A DNA stretch of 64,000 nt from Candidatus Villigracilis proximus (lineage in GTDB: Bacteria; Chloroflexota; Anaerolineae; Anaerolineales; Villigracilaceae), in NCBI GenBank assembly GCA_016715195.1, contig JADKBB010000015.1, positions 50,131 to 114,130 on the forward strand, in the 5' to 3' direction. Position 1 is the first letter of the stretch. The number at the start of each line of letters is the position of its first letter. Under the pieces are notes generated by a model, which worked only from the letters and a program-made list of their open reading frames with translations, made no database searches and was not told the DNA's origin. Below are positions 16,956 to 26,820 of this stretch, piece after piece. The translations under genes were made by a program, and so were the position numbers.

Positions 16956-17423
16956 ATGCCCTATTTGATCGATGGACATAACTTAATTCCCAAGGTGGGA
17001 TTGCGACTCGATTCGCCCGATGACGAAATGGAGCTGGTTGCCATCCTGCAGGAATTTGCGCGCGTCAAACGCCAGCAAGTGGAAGTGTATTTCGATGGTG
17101 CACCCATCGGTCAGGCTGGCAGCCGCAGCCTGGGGACTGTTCGCGCGCATTTTGTGAAGCTCGGCCAAACCGCAGATAGCGCCATTCGCGCACGGTTAAA
17201 TAGAATGGAAAAGGATGCCCGAAATTGGATCGTTGTATCTTCAGACAGGGAAGTACAAAGTTCGGCGCGTGTGGTCCATGCCCAATATATTTCAGCAGAA
17301 GAGTTTGTAAAGTTTTTAAGAGAAGCGCGCAACTCTGCGCCAAAAGCAAATACAGATGATAAAAAACTTTCATCTGCTGAAGTGGACGAATGGCTAAAAC
17401 TCTTTCGTGATAAAGGGGACTAA
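16956..17423 (+). CDS. YacP-like NYN-domain nuclease
   Basis: This 155-residue protein starts MPYLIDGHNLIP, the NYN signature with its first acidic residue, and continues with VEVYFDGAP and WIVVSSDREVQSSAR, the other acidic metal-binding positions of the PIN-like fold. YacP/Rae1 homologues cut mRNA in the ribosome A site in Bacillus. Here the gene stands alone on the plus strand, divergent from the DUF1232 operon. Confidence 0.85.
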   Translation: MPYLIDGHNLIPKVGLRLDSPDDEMELVAILQEFARVKRQQVEVYFDGAPIGQAGSRSLGTVRAHFVKLGQTADSAIRARLNRMEKDARNWIVVSSDREVQSSARVVHAQYISAEEFVKFLREARNSAPKANTDDKKLSSAEVDEWLKLFRDKGD

Positions 17424-17750
17424 TTAGGATAAACTCACTCCACATTCTAATCTTTTTTTAATGTTATTTGGACTATTCAGGTGTATATTCTAGTCATTGA
17501 CACCTGCCCTCCCCTTTATTGGTATTAGGTGTCCCCCGCCGCTTGATTTGCATGTCCCCCCCATGCTGACAAGCGGCGGGACCCTTTTTATATAGTACAA
17601 CGGCGGGGGAAAACATGTCACCTAAAATCCATTTACAAAGTCACTTAACTTTTCAATCCCATAAGTTGTACAATCTAAAGATAATTATCAACTCACTTTA
17701 AACTCATTAAATCGACGGCAAGTTAATAAAATCTTTGAGAAGGTGGAATA
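17424..17750. other. Intergenic region, contains a terminator only
   Basis: This 327-bp gap has no convincing gene. It contains the large hairpin at 17535-17580 and an AT-rich stretch before the next gene. Confidence 0.6.
17535..17587 (+). terminator. Rho-independent terminator
   Basis: CCCGCCGCTT and AAGCGGCGGG arms enclose a nested GCATG/CATGC stem with a C-rich loop, followed by ACCCTTTTTA. It would end transcripts from the NYN gene. Confidence 0.75.
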
Positions 17751-18773
17751 ATGATAAGGGGCTTTTCGTTCACACCACACAAATCTTTAGTATTTGCATT
17801 AATTAGTTTTCTGATATTTTGTATTATGACCGGGCTTTCTGGATGTGGGACACCTTCACCAGAAAACCAAACACCTGTTATTTGCACGCCTCAATCACCC
17901 AATGTAAATATTTACAGAGTACTGCCAGACTCATGGGCAGGCGCTATTTTTGAAATGGCATTTCCGACCATTCCCACTCCCATACCGCCCGCTATCCCCG
18001 CCCCCATACAATTCAATGACCAACAAATTCTAGGCGCTCGTTACGCTGCTTTTCAATATCTACTGGATGAGACAAAACGCTGGTCAGATACCGAGACGAT
18101 CACGCTAAGTGACCAAAACAAGACGAGGATCACGCTTACCTTTATCAGCCCTAAATTACTTCAAGCCGTGTTTCTTAGCGACGTTCTCAGAGATCGCTTT
18201 ATCACCTCTGATTTTCAAACTCATCTTCAAAACATGCTTAATGGTGTTGCAGAGCGTGATGAACTATTATTCCTGCTGACAATAACAACGACAAGCAACA
18301 ACAATATAACTCCAACGCGCCATACGATAAAAATCCCAATAAACAATATGACCTTGAATAACGCTGAAAACTTAATAGTTTTACACAGCCATGACGACCA
18401 CAACCTGGAGCAACTCATTGACACTTCAGCCGAACCGGTTTTTGGATATCTTGCCTACCCATTCGCCATGCTGTCAGGAGGTCAATGTAAGTGGGTGCTT
18501 GATCCAAAATACAACACAAACATTGTCATCTCTGTGCCTTTCATTGAAGTGGACGGCGTCAACAGCGGCAGCCCGTATTCGTGGACAATTCCATATTCAT
18601 CTTTGATCAACTCGATCGCGCCTTCCAACATACCAATTCCATTTTTACCTGCCGGGTTTGACCCAAACCTCATGTCTCCTTTGGAATTACCGCCAAGCGA
18701 AATAAATCAAAACGATTACCTGCAGAATTTCGCCAGATATATATGGAATCAAATCACGCCAAAAAATGATTAG
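17751..18773 (+). CDS. Orphan lipoprotein of unknown function
   Basis: This 340-residue protein has a signal peptide with lipobox LSGC at about residue 32 and a Pro-rich stretch (PTIPTPIPPAIPAPIQF) before a folded part. GAGAAGGTGG upstream supports the start. Its base composition is more AT-rich and its wording (many Asn, Ile, Thr) differs from neighbouring genes, which may mean recent acquisition. No domain recognised. Confidence 0.7.
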   Translation: MIRGFSFTPHKSLVFALISFLIFCIMTGLSGCGTPSPENQTPVICTPQSPNVNIYRVLPDSWAGAIFEMAFPTIPTPIPPAIPAPIQFNDQQILGARYAAFQYLLDETKRWSDTETITLSDQNKTRITLTFISPKLLQAVFLSDVLRDRFITSDFQTHLQNMLNGVAERDELLFLLTITTTSNNNITPTRHTIKIPINNMTLNNAENLIVLHSHDDHNLEQLIDTSAEPVFGYLAYPFAMLSGGQCKWVLDPKYNTNIVISVPFIEVDGVNSGSPYSWTIPYSSLINSIAPSNIPIPFLPAGFDPNLMSPLELPPSEINQNDYLQNFARYIWNQITPKND

Positions 18774-18804
18774 CAAACGTGAATTCGGGTAAACTGATTG
18801 CAAT

Positions 18805-19818
18805 ATGAAAACCGTATCTACCTTCGTCCCATCACGCAGCCATGAATTTCCAGATCATCCTGAAAGACCCGGAAGATTGGATGTGCTGGAACCGCTCTTA
18901 AATTCACTCCCCGCAACTGTGGAGCAGATCAACGCCGCGCCTGCGACGCCCGATCAAATTGCGCGTGTGCATTTGCCGCAATTAATCCAGGCGATTGAAA
19001 AAGTATGTCAGCAGGGACCAGGCATTATTGACCACGCGCCCACGTATATCACGCAGACCTCATACCAGGATGCCCTGCTGGCGGCTGGCGGCGTGATCGC
19101 CTGCACACAGGCTGTGCTTCAAGGTGATGCGCAAAACGCCTTTGCCATTGTCCGCCCGCCCGGGCATCACGCCGAGCCGGATCATGCCATGGGATTTTGC
19201 ATCTTTAATAATATCGCCATCGCCGCACAGGAAGCACTCGCCAGCGGATTGGAGCGCGTAATGGTCATTGACTACGACGCGCATCACGGCAACGGCACAC
19301 AAGCGGCATGTTTAAATGATAAACGGTTTGGATTCATCTCGACGCATCAATGGGGAATTTATCCGGGCACAGGCTGGATTAATGACGCGCCTCACGCTAA
19401 GGGACGGCTGGTCAATGTGCCCTTACATTCGTTTGCAGGCGACAGAGTGTTTGCGCGCGTTGCAGACGAAATCTTCAAGCCCATTGTGGAATCATTCCGC
19501 CCGCAAATGTTGTTGATCTCGGCTGGTTTCGACGCACATTGGAATGATCCGCTCACATCGTTGGGACTCTCCACGCAGGGCTATTACAATATTTCAAAAA
19601 AACTGGTTGATCTCGCTGAAGAATACTGCAACAGCAAGATCGTCTTTGTACTGGAAGGCGGCTATGACCCGCACAACGTCGCCAACGGGGCAATGGCTGT
19701 CTTCGACGCATTGACCAACTCTCCGTTACAGAGAGATGCGCATGATCCATCTCCACATCCCGAACCGGATCACGAGTCGCGCATTGCTGAAATCCGTGCG
19801 TGGCATCAAATCAATTAG
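18805..19818 (+). CDS. Histone deacetylase family / acetoin-utilisation-type deacetylase
   Basis: This 337-residue protein has every zinc-hydrolase motif of the class: RPPGHHAEPDHAMGFCIFNN (the two catalytic His), VIDYDAHHGNGTQ (zinc Asp and His), SAGFDAHWNDPL (second zinc Asp) and LEGGYD. Bacterial members deacetylate acetylated polyamines or proteins such as acetyl-CoA synthetase. Nothing next to it fixes the substrate. Confidence 0.93.
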   Translation: MKTVSTFVPSRSHEFPDHPERPGRLDVLEPLLNSLPATVEQINAAPATPDQIARVHLPQLIQAIEKVCQQGPGIIDHAPTYITQTSYQDALLAAGGVIACTQAVLQGDAQNAFAIVRPPGHHAEPDHAMGFCIFNNIAIAAQEALASGLERVMVIDYDAHHGNGTQAACLNDKRFGFISTHQWGIYPGTGWINDAPHAKGRLVNVPLHSFAGDRVFARVADEIFKPIVESFRPQMLLISAGFDAHWNDPLTSLGLSTQGYYNISKKLVDLAEEYCNSKIVFVLEGGYDPHNVANGAMAVFDALTNSPLQRDAHDPSPHPEPDHESRIAEIRAWHQIN

Positions 19819-19941
19819 CATCCCCTGATCTACATAAAAAACTTTAATATTCCGGTGCTGATGGAATAGGAACATCAGGAGACGGGATAAAATCTGTTTT
19901 GATGTAAACTTCATTTAAATAAAAATAAAAAGGAGAAATTT

Positions 19942-21951
19942 ATGAGAAAAAAAATCTTATTGATCGCAGCGATTGGGATATTCATCCTGGCTTGCAACAC
20001 ATTGATGCCGCAAACACCGGCAGAGGAAGCGCCTGTTACACCTGCCACTGAGGCGGCTGTCGGCAGCGACATGGCCGCAAAGCTTGAAGCGTTGGGCGGC
20101 ACAGCTTGCGAAGAAAATCCAGACTTTACCTGCGTGACCATTCAAGTTCCGTTAAATCATTTTGATGCTGCAAACACAGAAACTCTAAATGTGGTCTTCG
20201 CGGTTTCTCCGGCCACAGGTGAACGCTACGGCATGTATGTGCAAGCCTTCCCGGGCGGCCCGGGTGGTGAAGGAATCAGTTCCGGCGGATTGGGCTGGTA
20301 TCCTGATGCGATTCTTGAACATTATGACATTGTCTATTTCGATCAGCGCGGAATTGGGTTATCGAACCCGTTGTCCTGTCCGAATACATACAAATCTGAT
20401 TTTACGGGTTATTTAAACGCTGTCGATGAAGCAGGTGTGGAAGGGCTTGATACGCCCGAAGAACAACAAGAAGCCATAGACAGCGCCCGCAGCTACGCGG
20501 AAGCGTGTGTGGCCGAAATCGGCATTGACCCTGCCAAACTTGCATTCTTCGGCACCGATCAGGTCGCGGAAGATATTGAATCATTCCGCGCGGCCATTGG
20601 CGATGACAAATTCATGATGTACGGTGTCAGCTATGGCACCGCCGTGGCACAGACCTATGCCGCCGCGCATCCCGAACATCTTTCAGGGTTGGTACTTGAC
20701 GGTACGATCGACCTGACCTTGAATGGTGAAGAGGGTGCTCTTTCACAGGAAAAAGCCTTCGATAAAGTTTTGGTCGCGGCCCTTGAAGCCTGCAATGCAG
20801 ATGAAACCTGCACCGCTGATATGGGCGGTGACGCCGTGGCAGTTTATGATAAATTGGCCAAACAAATTTCAGAGACTCCCATTAAGTATGAATTTCCGCT
20901 GCCTTCCGGTGAAAAAGTGGAACGCATCTTTAATTTCAATCAATGGGAATCCACAGCCGCCTACCAGTTATATTCATTGAGCGGAAGAATGCTATACCTG
21001 CGCGCACTGGCCGCCGCCAATCGCGGAGATATGATTCCGATGGCGCGCCTCGCCTATCAAAATCTGACGCTTGATCCTGCAACGCTTGAATATCTTGGCG
21101 ATGACACATTCTCGGATACGATGTTCCTGGGCGTACTTTGCACAGACGACTCGTTCTTCTCAGGCACACAGGATGAAAAGATCGAGCAGACCATCGCGGC
21201 AGGACAGGCATCCAATGGCACAGTGCCGCGCCTGGATGGCAGTGTATACACCGGCTTAAGCTGTGCTTTCTGGCCCGGTTCTCCAACAGAAGATGTCACC
21301 ACGCAGCCGCTGGTCGCGGAAGGCGTGACCACCTTTGTACTCAACTCTACACTTGACCCGGCCACTCCATTTGAAGAAGGCAAAGCCGTCTACGAAAACC
21401 TGGCCGATGGATATCATCTCTATGTTGAAGGCGGACGTCACTCCATTTACGGTTTTGGGTTTGACTGCCCTGATCGCTATATTTCAGACTTCATGCTGGA
21501 AGGCACACTTCCAGCCGAACGCGAAATTGTCTGCGAAGACTGGGGCACAGATGTGATCCGCGCTTATGAACCTCTGGTCGCAGAAAATATAAGCTCGTAT
21601 GAAAATGTGCTTGAAGCTTTTTACGCGATCGATAGCGCGATACAACTTCAACCTGAATATTTTTACGGTTCCTTCACTGAAGATGTATCCATCGCCTGTC
21701 CTTTTAGCGGCACTTTCACTTTCGGCCCGAGCGATACGGGAGAAGCCTACACATTCGACAACTGCGCCTACACGCAAGGATTTGCACTGACCGGAACCGG
21801 CAGCTATGAGTATGAAACCGGCATCATCACCTTTGAAACACAAGTCACCGGCGCAAAGGAAGGCAGCCTGACTTATACCGACAATCTAGCCGACGGCACT
21901 TTCTCAGTCACCGGCGAATATGGCGGCGAGACAATCGACCTTTCACAATAA
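19942..21951 (+). CDS. Secreted alpha/beta hydrolase lipoprotein (tripeptidyl-aminopeptidase-like)
   Basis: This 669-residue protein has lipobox ILAC, then an alpha/beta hydrolase related to SlpD/SlpE and proline iminopeptidases: FPGGPGGEGIS (oxyanion loop), YFDQRGIGLSNP, and nucleophile elbow GVSYGTAVAQ. The C-terminal TAP-like region contains STLDPATPFEEGKAVYENL and the catalytic His in EGGRHSIYG. About 100 extra residues at the end form a separate beta-rich domain. It probably cleaves short peptides outside the cell. AGGAG precedes the ATG. Confidence 0.88.
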   Translation: MRKKILLIAAIGIFILACNTLMPQTPAEEAPVTPATEAAVGSDMAAKLEALGGTACEENPDFTCVTIQVPLNHFDAANTETLNVVFAVSPATGERYGMYVQAFPGGPGGEGISSGGLGWYPDAILEHYDIVYFDQRGIGLSNPLSCPNTYKSDFTGYLNAVDEAGVEGLDTPEEQQEAIDSARSYAEACVAEIGIDPAKLAFFGTDQVAEDIESFRAAIGDDKFMMYGVSYGTAVAQTYAAAHPEHLSGLVLDGTIDLTLNGEEGALSQEKAFDKVLVAALEACNADETCTADMGGDAVAVYDKLAKQISETPIKYEFPLPSGEKVERIFNFNQWESTAAYQLYSLSGRMLYLRALAAANRGDMIPMARLAYQNLTLDPATLEYLGDDTFSDTMFLGVLCTDDSFFSGTQDEKIEQTIAAGQASNGTVPRLDGSVYTGLSCAFWPGSPTEDVTTQPLVAEGVTTFVLNSTLDPATPFEEGKAVYENLADGYHLYVEGGRHSIYGFGFDCPDRYISDFMLEGTLPAEREIVCEDWGTDVIRAYEPLVAENISSYENVLEAFYAIDSAIQLQPEYFYGSFTEDVSIACPFSGTFTFGPSDTGEAYTFDNCAYTQGFALTGTGSYEYETGIITFETQVTGAKEGSLTYTDNLADGTFSVTGEYGGETIDLSQ

Positions 21952-22070
21952 ACATCCTCAGTTAGTTTAATAGACATTACCGAAATACATTAAGCACTTC
22001 AAGGTTAAATGGAGCCTGATGGCAACCTTCGGGACGTTTTGAGTAATTACCGATAAAGTCTAATATTCAT

Positions 22071-22104
22071 CAAAGAGCCTTCGAGAAAATTCGGAGGCTC
22101 TTTG
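22071..22104 (+). terminator. Hairpin downstream of the hydrolase gene
   Basis: CAAAGAGCCT and AGGCTCTTTG arms with a 14-nt loop. The T-run is poor, so this is a moderate-confidence terminator. Confidence 0.5.
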
Positions 22105-22207
22105 AGTTATAAAAATCGATTTTTGCAAAAGATCAATTACAAAAAAAATTGCGCTCTTTATTTCATTGTAAAATTGTTGTACACTCGTGTTTAACCAAGG
22201 AGTAAAG

Positions 22208-23269
22208 ATGGAGAAAAAAGAAAGTAAAGGATTTGTAGAACTCGAATGGATATGCCCCAACTGCGACAGCAAAAATAAAGGCTCCAAAAAAACCTGCGAA
22301 AACTGCGGCGCTCCCCAGCCCGACAACGTAAAATTTCAACGTGCGTCAGATGAAAAGATCGTCACAGACGCAAAAGCAGTGGAAACCGCAAAAGCCGGTG
22401 CAGACATCCACTGCGGATTTTGCGGCACACGCAACCCGGGCAGCGCGGTGACTTGCTCACAGTGCGGCGGTGAATTAAAGGAAGGCAAAGCCCGTCAGGC
22501 GGGACAGATTTTACAAGCGGCTCCTCCCGCGCCGAAAGCTGTCACCTGCACGAATTGCGGGACCGAAAATCCGGGCAGTGAACGCACATGCAAACAATGC
22601 GGCTCTCCACTGCCACGCGCAGAATCACCTGCGACATCGCGCCCGTCACCTGCGCCGGCATTCGCCTCTCCGGCAATCAAAGCTCAAAATAAAAAAGTGA
22701 ACTGGCTGTTATTCGGCGGCATCGGTGCGTTTTTGGTCGTATGCTGTATCGCTATTTTATTTATGGTGCTGCCTTCAAAAGCGATCAAAGGGACTGTAAC
22801 CGACGTGCAGTGGCAGACCTCGGTGCCGGTGCAGGAAGTGCAGGCTGTTAATTATTCCAACGAACGCGGCAGCGCTCCATCAGATGCCTACGATGTTTCG
22901 TGCCGCACAGAAGAGCAGGAAGTCTGCGAAGAAAAAACAGTGGATCAGGGCAACGGCTTTGCTGAAGTGGTCAAGGAATGTCACACAGAAAGTGAACAAT
23001 ACTGCAATTACACCGTGGATGAATGGAAGACGATCCAAACCTATACCCTCGACGGCAATGATCTCTACCCTGTGTATGAAAGCCCAAGCCTCTTCAACGG
23101 ACAGCGGTTGGGCACCAGCACACAGACATTCACCGTCACCTTCAGCACTCCCAATGGACAGGAAACCTACGCGCCAAATTCCGAGAGTGAGTTTCAGCAA
23201 TTTCAAATTGGAAGCACATGGACGTTAAAGTTAAATGCGTTGGGCGGCGTATTAAGTGTAGGTCAATAG
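22208..23269 (+). CDS. Zinc-ribbon membrane protein with three CxxC-x(n)-CxxC modules
   Basis: The start at 22208 (MEKKESKGFVELEWICPNC) follows an AAGGAG site. The cytosolic N-terminal half carries three zinc modules: CPNCDSKNKGSKKTCENCG (RanBP2-like), CGFCGTRNPGSAVTCSQCG and CTNCGTENPGSERTCKQCG. A Pro/Ala linker and one membrane helix (WLLFGGIGAFLVVCCIAILF) follow. The ~170-residue outer domain is Cys-containing and Gln/Glu/Thr-rich (CRTEEQEVCEE...CHTESEQYCNY). Function unknown; the layout suggests cytosolic sensing or scaffolding with an external domain. Confidence 0.78.
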   Translation: MEKKESKGFVELEWICPNCDSKNKGSKKTCENCGAPQPDNVKFQRASDEKIVTDAKAVETAKAGADIHCGFCGTRNPGSAVTCSQCGGELKEGKARQAGQILQAAPPAPKAVTCTNCGTENPGSERTCKQCGSPLPRAESPATSRPSPAPAFASPAIKAQNKKVNWLLFGGIGAFLVVCCIAILFMVLPSKAIKGTVTDVQWQTSVPVQEVQAVNYSNERGSAPSDAYDVSCRTEEQEVCEEKTVDQGNGFAEVVKECHTESEQYCNYTVDEWKTIQTYTLDGNDLYPVYESPSLFNGQRLGTSTQTFTVTFSTPNGQETYAPNSESEFQQFQIGSTWTLKLNALGGVLSVGQ

Positions 23270-23399
23270 AAATTTAAGGATAAAAGATCAAAGAAGAAAA
23301 ATCGACCAGTTCTCTTCAAACCAGGGTTACAGACAGAAGTTTAAATTCCGTTTGCTGCCTATGATTTGCAATCGGGAGTTTTTTCTTTATAATGAACTC

Positions 23400-24611
23400 A
23401 TGAAAAAAACAGTGGCAATTATCGGCGGCGGACCTGCGGGTTTGATGGCCGCGGAAGTATTAAGTGAGCGCGGCGTGAAAGTGGATGTTTATGATTCCAT
23501 GCCTTCTTTGGGACGTAAATTTTTGATGGCCGGCAAAAGCGGATTAAACCTGACGCACTCAGAGCCTTTTGAACAATTTGCTGCACGCTATGGAAATCGG
23601 CGTGAGCAGATCGAGCCAATGATCAAGTCATTTGGTGCGGATCAATTACGTGAGTGGGCGCGCGAACTTGGGGTGGAAACTTTTGTAGGCACATCGGGAC
23701 GTGTCTTTCCAAAAGAGATGAAGGCCAGTCCGCTGTTGCGGGCGTGGTTGAAGCGGCTCGATGCGGCGGGAGTCAATTTTTATTTACGGCATAAGTGGCT
23801 TGGCTGGAACGCAGATCAATCACTTAAGTTTGAAACACCCGAAGGCCAGAAAAATATCCGCGCGGATGCGGTGGTGCTGGCTTTGGGCGGCGGAAGTTGG
23901 GCACGACTCGGTTCGAGCGGAGAATGGGTTCATTGGCTGAATCAGGCCGGGGTTAAGGTGGAAACGTTGAAGCCGTCCAATTGCGGATTCGATGTGGCGT
24001 GGAGTCCGCATTTTCGTGAGAAGTTTGACGGTCAGCCGTTGAAATCGGTGGTGTTGTCGTTTGAGTCATTTCATCAACAGGGTGAATTCATTGTGACGAA
24101 GAATGGCGTGCAGGGCAGTTTGGTGTACGCGGCTTCGGCGCTGATGCGCGATGCGCTTGAAACAAAAAACAAAGCAGTGATGCTTTTAGACATGGCGCCT
24201 GACCGCGCGCGTGAATGGCTGGTTGCGCAATTATCAAAACCGCGCGGTTCGCGTTCGATGGCGAGTCATCTTGAAAAAACGGTGGGATTAAAAGGCGTGA
24301 AGGTGGGGCTGTTACACGAATTTATGCCGAAGGAAGATTTTGCGAACGCTGAAAAGCTGGCTGATTTTATTAAGCAGATGCCGATCCCGTTGACGGCAAC
24401 ACGTCCGCTGGATGAAGCGATCAGCAGCGCGGGCGGTGTGACGTTTGAGGCGCTTGATAAAAATTTGATGCTGCGCAATTTGCCGGGCATTTTTTGCGCA
24501 GGCGAAATGCTGGATTGGGAAGCCCCCACCGGCGGCTATTTACTGACCGCCTGTTTCGCCAGCGGACGTGCGGCAGGCGCGGGTGTGATGCAATGGCTGG
24601 GAATTTTGTAA
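23400..24611 (+). CDS. HI0933/BaiN-family FAD flavoprotein (TIGR03862-like)
   Basis: The start at 23400 gives MKKTVAIIGGGPAGLMAAEV, a Rossmann FAD-binding motif at the very N-terminus, so the upstream in-frame ATG at 23352 is unlikely. Other family segments are GRKFLMAGKSGLNLTHSE, VLALGGGSWARLGSSG and, near the end, GIFCAGEMLDWEAPTGGYLLTACFASG. The 403-residue product is an NAD(P)/FAD-dependent oxidoreductase of unknown substrate. Confidence 0.88.
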   Translation: MKKTVAIIGGGPAGLMAAEVLSERGVKVDVYDSMPSLGRKFLMAGKSGLNLTHSEPFEQFAARYGNRREQIEPMIKSFGADQLREWARELGVETFVGTSGRVFPKEMKASPLLRAWLKRLDAAGVNFYLRHKWLGWNADQSLKFETPEGQKNIRADAVVLALGGGSWARLGSSGEWVHWLNQAGVKVETLKPSNCGFDVAWSPHFREKFDGQPLKSVVLSFESFHQQGEFIVTKNGVQGSLVYAASALMRDALETKNKAVMLLDMAPDRAREWLVAQLSKPRGSRSMASHLEKTVGLKGVKVGLLHEFMPKEDFANAEKLADFIKQMPIPLTATRPLDEAISSAGGVTFEALDKNLMLRNLPGIFCAGEMLDWEAPTGGYLLTACFASGRAAGAGVMQWLGIL

Positions 24612-24663
24612 AAAATAAATCAGGCAATATCTTTCAGGATCAACAATAGAAAAAGGAGAACTC

Positions 24664-25032
24664 ATGGATAGTCAGAAAAATGGATTCAACTCAGTCGATG
24701 AATATATTGCGGCCTTTCCTGTTGACATACAAAAAATACTCGAGGAAATACGGGCGGTCATTAAGGCCGCAGCTCCTCAGGCTCAGGAAAAAATCAGTTA
24801 TCAAATGCCCACGTTTTTTCTGAACGGGAATCTGGTGCATTTTGCAGTTTTCAAAAATCACATTGGGTTTTATCCCACGCCAAGCGGGATCGAAGCTTTT
24901 CAAAAAGAATTATCCATATACAAAGGCGCAAAAGGTTCAGTGCAATTCCCGCTGGATCAGCCTCTGCCTTTGAAGTTGATCGGCAAAATCGTAAAGTTTA
25001 GAGTTGCAGAAAATATAAAAAAGTTGAAATAA
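24664..25032 (+). CDS. DUF1801 (YdhG-like) protein
   Basis: This 122-residue protein has the family motifs VDEYIAAFP, EKISYQMPTFFLNG and HIGFYPTPSGIEAF. AAGGAG precedes the ATG. DUF1801 members are small cytosolic proteins; one Bacillus member (Fra) binds iron, but this does not assign function here. Confidence 0.85.
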   Translation: MDSQKNGFNSVDEYIAAFPVDIQKILEEIRAVIKAAAPQAQEKISYQMPTFFLNGNLVHFAVFKNHIGFYPTPSGIEAFQKELSIYKGAKGSVQFPLDQPLPLKLIGKIVKFRVAENIKKLK

Positions 25033-25200
25033 ACTTTAGGCCACGCGCAAAATCCACCATGATAAACGGGGATGAACAGAGATAAAAAAAACACCTTTTA
25101 TCGCCGTCTGCATTGCGCCCATATCAGTATCTGGTGGAAATTGGTTTGCATAAATCATGCTAAAAGAAATGGGGAAAATTATCTGTTGTTCTTAAAAGAA

Positions 25201-25238
25201 AACCTGACTGCAAATTATTCTTTGCAGTCAGGTTTTTT
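25201..25238 (-). terminator. Bidirectional terminator after hutH
   Basis: AACCTGACTGCAAA and TTTGCAGTCAGGTT arms with a 6-nt loop. T-runs on both sides let it stop transcripts from hutH (minus strand) and from the plus strand. Confidence 0.82.
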
Positions 25239-25245
25239 CTATCCC

Positions 25246-26769
25246 TTATCCCAAACTTCCAATCGTCTTTTCCACTTCCTGCAAAATCTCGGCGGATTTT
25301 ACCAGCGCTTTCATCTTATTATGATCGTTATAAAGCGGACGATCCACTTCGAGATGATCAACATACTTGCGGATGGTCGCGTGCGCTTTTTGCGTCCCGA
25401 TGCCCGCTGTGAATTTGCGGAAATCCAGCGCTTGCGCGGCGGCCATGAATTCGATGCCGAGAATACCGTAGGCGTTATCCAAAATTTGTCCATTCTTCAA
25501 CGCGGTGTTCATGCCCATCGAAACAAAGTCCTCCTGATCTGCCGCAGCAGGAATGGATTGGATCGAAGCCGGCGCGGATAAAATTCTTTGTTCCACGATC
25601 AAATGATCGGCAGTATATTGTGAAAGCATCAAGCCTGAATAAAAGCCGGGTTCATGCGCCAGAAAATCAGGCAACCCTTGCGAAAGCGCGGGATTGGTCA
25701 AACGGTTAAGCCGGCGTTCAGAAAGGACGGAAACCATCGTGATGGCGATGCCCGCCATGTCCATCGGCAATGAAACCGGCGAGCCTTGAAAGTTCGCGCC
25801 GGTCAATGTTAGATTTAGCTCAGGCACAAAGATCGGGTTATCCCCCACACCATTCAACTCAATTTCCACCTGCGAACGCGCATACGCAATCGCATCGCGT
25901 GCCGCACCGATCACTTGCGGTGATGAACGCATCGAATACGCATCCTGTACTTTTGTTTTCATTTTGCCCGTTGCCAGGTCTGAGCCTTCGATCATCTTTG
26001 CAATATTCTGCGCCGATGTGATCGCGCCTTTGAATCCGCGCAGTTCATGTAGTTTCGTGCTGTATGGTTTTAAATTTCCAAGCAGGGCTTCGATCGACAT
26101 CGCCGCCGCGATCTCGGCCTGCTTAATGAATCTTTCCATATCATAAATATGCAGGGCAGACATGGCGGTTAACAAATTGGAACCATTGATCGCGGCCAGA
26201 CCGTCCCGCGCCTGCAAACCGGGGACTTCGATCCCAGCCCGCCGCATCGCTTCTGCACCTGGTAACTGCTCGCCGTTATAAAAAGCATCCCCTTCGCCTA
26301 ATAATAGCAGCGCAGCCTGCGCCATGGGAGCCAGATCTCCGCTTGCCCCCACCGACCCTTTCTGACACACCACCGGTGTGACCCCTTTGTTCAGCATTTC
26401 AATATACGTCAACGTGATCTCGGGCCGGCAGCCTGAATTGCCATGCGCGTGGACGTTAATGCGCCCCGCCAGCGCCGCGCGCACATGCTCGATCGGAGCC
26501 GGGTCACCGATACCTGCCGCGTGGTTATAGATCAAATATCTCTGAAATTCCTTTACCTGATCGTCATTGAGAATTTTCTCAGAGAATTCGCCAATACCCG
26601 TGTTCGTTCCGTACATGATCTCTTTTTTGGCGAGCTTATCCTCCAGCATGGCGCGGCAGATTTTGATCCGCTCCAGTGCAGCGGGAGCCAGTTCCACCTT
26701 TTCATTAAATCGCGCAATTGCCACCAGCTTTTCAACTGTCAGAGACGAACCGTCCAGAGTAATGGTCAT
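25246..26769 (-). CDS. hutH: Histidine ammonia-lyase family (MIO enzyme)
   Basis: The start at 26769 (MTITLDGSSLTVEKLVAIAR) is preceded by AAGGAG. The 507-residue protein has the MIO-forming ASGDLAPMAQ tripeptide, the N-terminal YGTNTGIGEFSE loop, NHAAGIGDPAP and the C-terminal DQEDFVSMG segment that in HutH carries the catalytic Glu. Typical HutH reads TGFG where this has TGIG, so it is somewhat divergent and another amino-acid lyase or mutase is possible. No hutU, hutI or hutG lies nearby, so it is an orphan. Confidence 0.82.
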   Translation of the reverse strand: MTITLDGSSLTVEKLVAIARFNEKVELAPAALERIKICRAMLEDKLAKKEIMYGTNTGIGEFSEKILNDDQVKEFQRYLIYNHAAGIGDPAPIEHVRAALAGRINVHAHGNSGCRPEITLTYIEMLNKGVTPVVCQKGSVGASGDLAPMAQAALLLLGEGDAFYNGEQLPGAEAMRRAGIEVPGLQARDGLAAINGSNLLTAMSALHIYDMERFIKQAEIAAAMSIEALLGNLKPYSTKLHELRGFKGAITSAQNIAKMIEGSDLATGKMKTKVQDAYSMRSSPQVIGAARDAIAYARSQVEIELNGVGDNPIFVPELNLTLTGANFQGSPVSLPMDMAGIAITMVSVLSERRLNRLTNPALSQGLPDFLAHEPGFYSGLMLSQYTADHLIVEQRILSAPASIQSIPAAADQEDFVSMGMNTALKNGQILDNAYGILGIEFMAAAQALDFRKFTAGIGTQKAHATIRKYVDHLEVDRPLYNDHNKMKALVKSAEILQEVEKTIGSLG

Positions 26770-26814
26770 AATTTTTCTCCTTGATCGTGGGTTGTAAAAC
26801 ATTCAACTCAAATG

Positions 26815-26820
26815 ATTATA
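26815..26820 (-). promoter_or_regulatory. Candidate -10 box for hutH
   Basis: A perfect TATAAT on the minus strand lies about 46 nt upstream of the hutH ATG. The -35 is weak. Confidence 0.4.

Noticed and set aside
25072..25581. Plus-strand frame of 169 codons across the hutH terminator
   Set aside because: It passes through the terminator and the 3' end of hutH on the opposite strand and has no ribosome-binding site.
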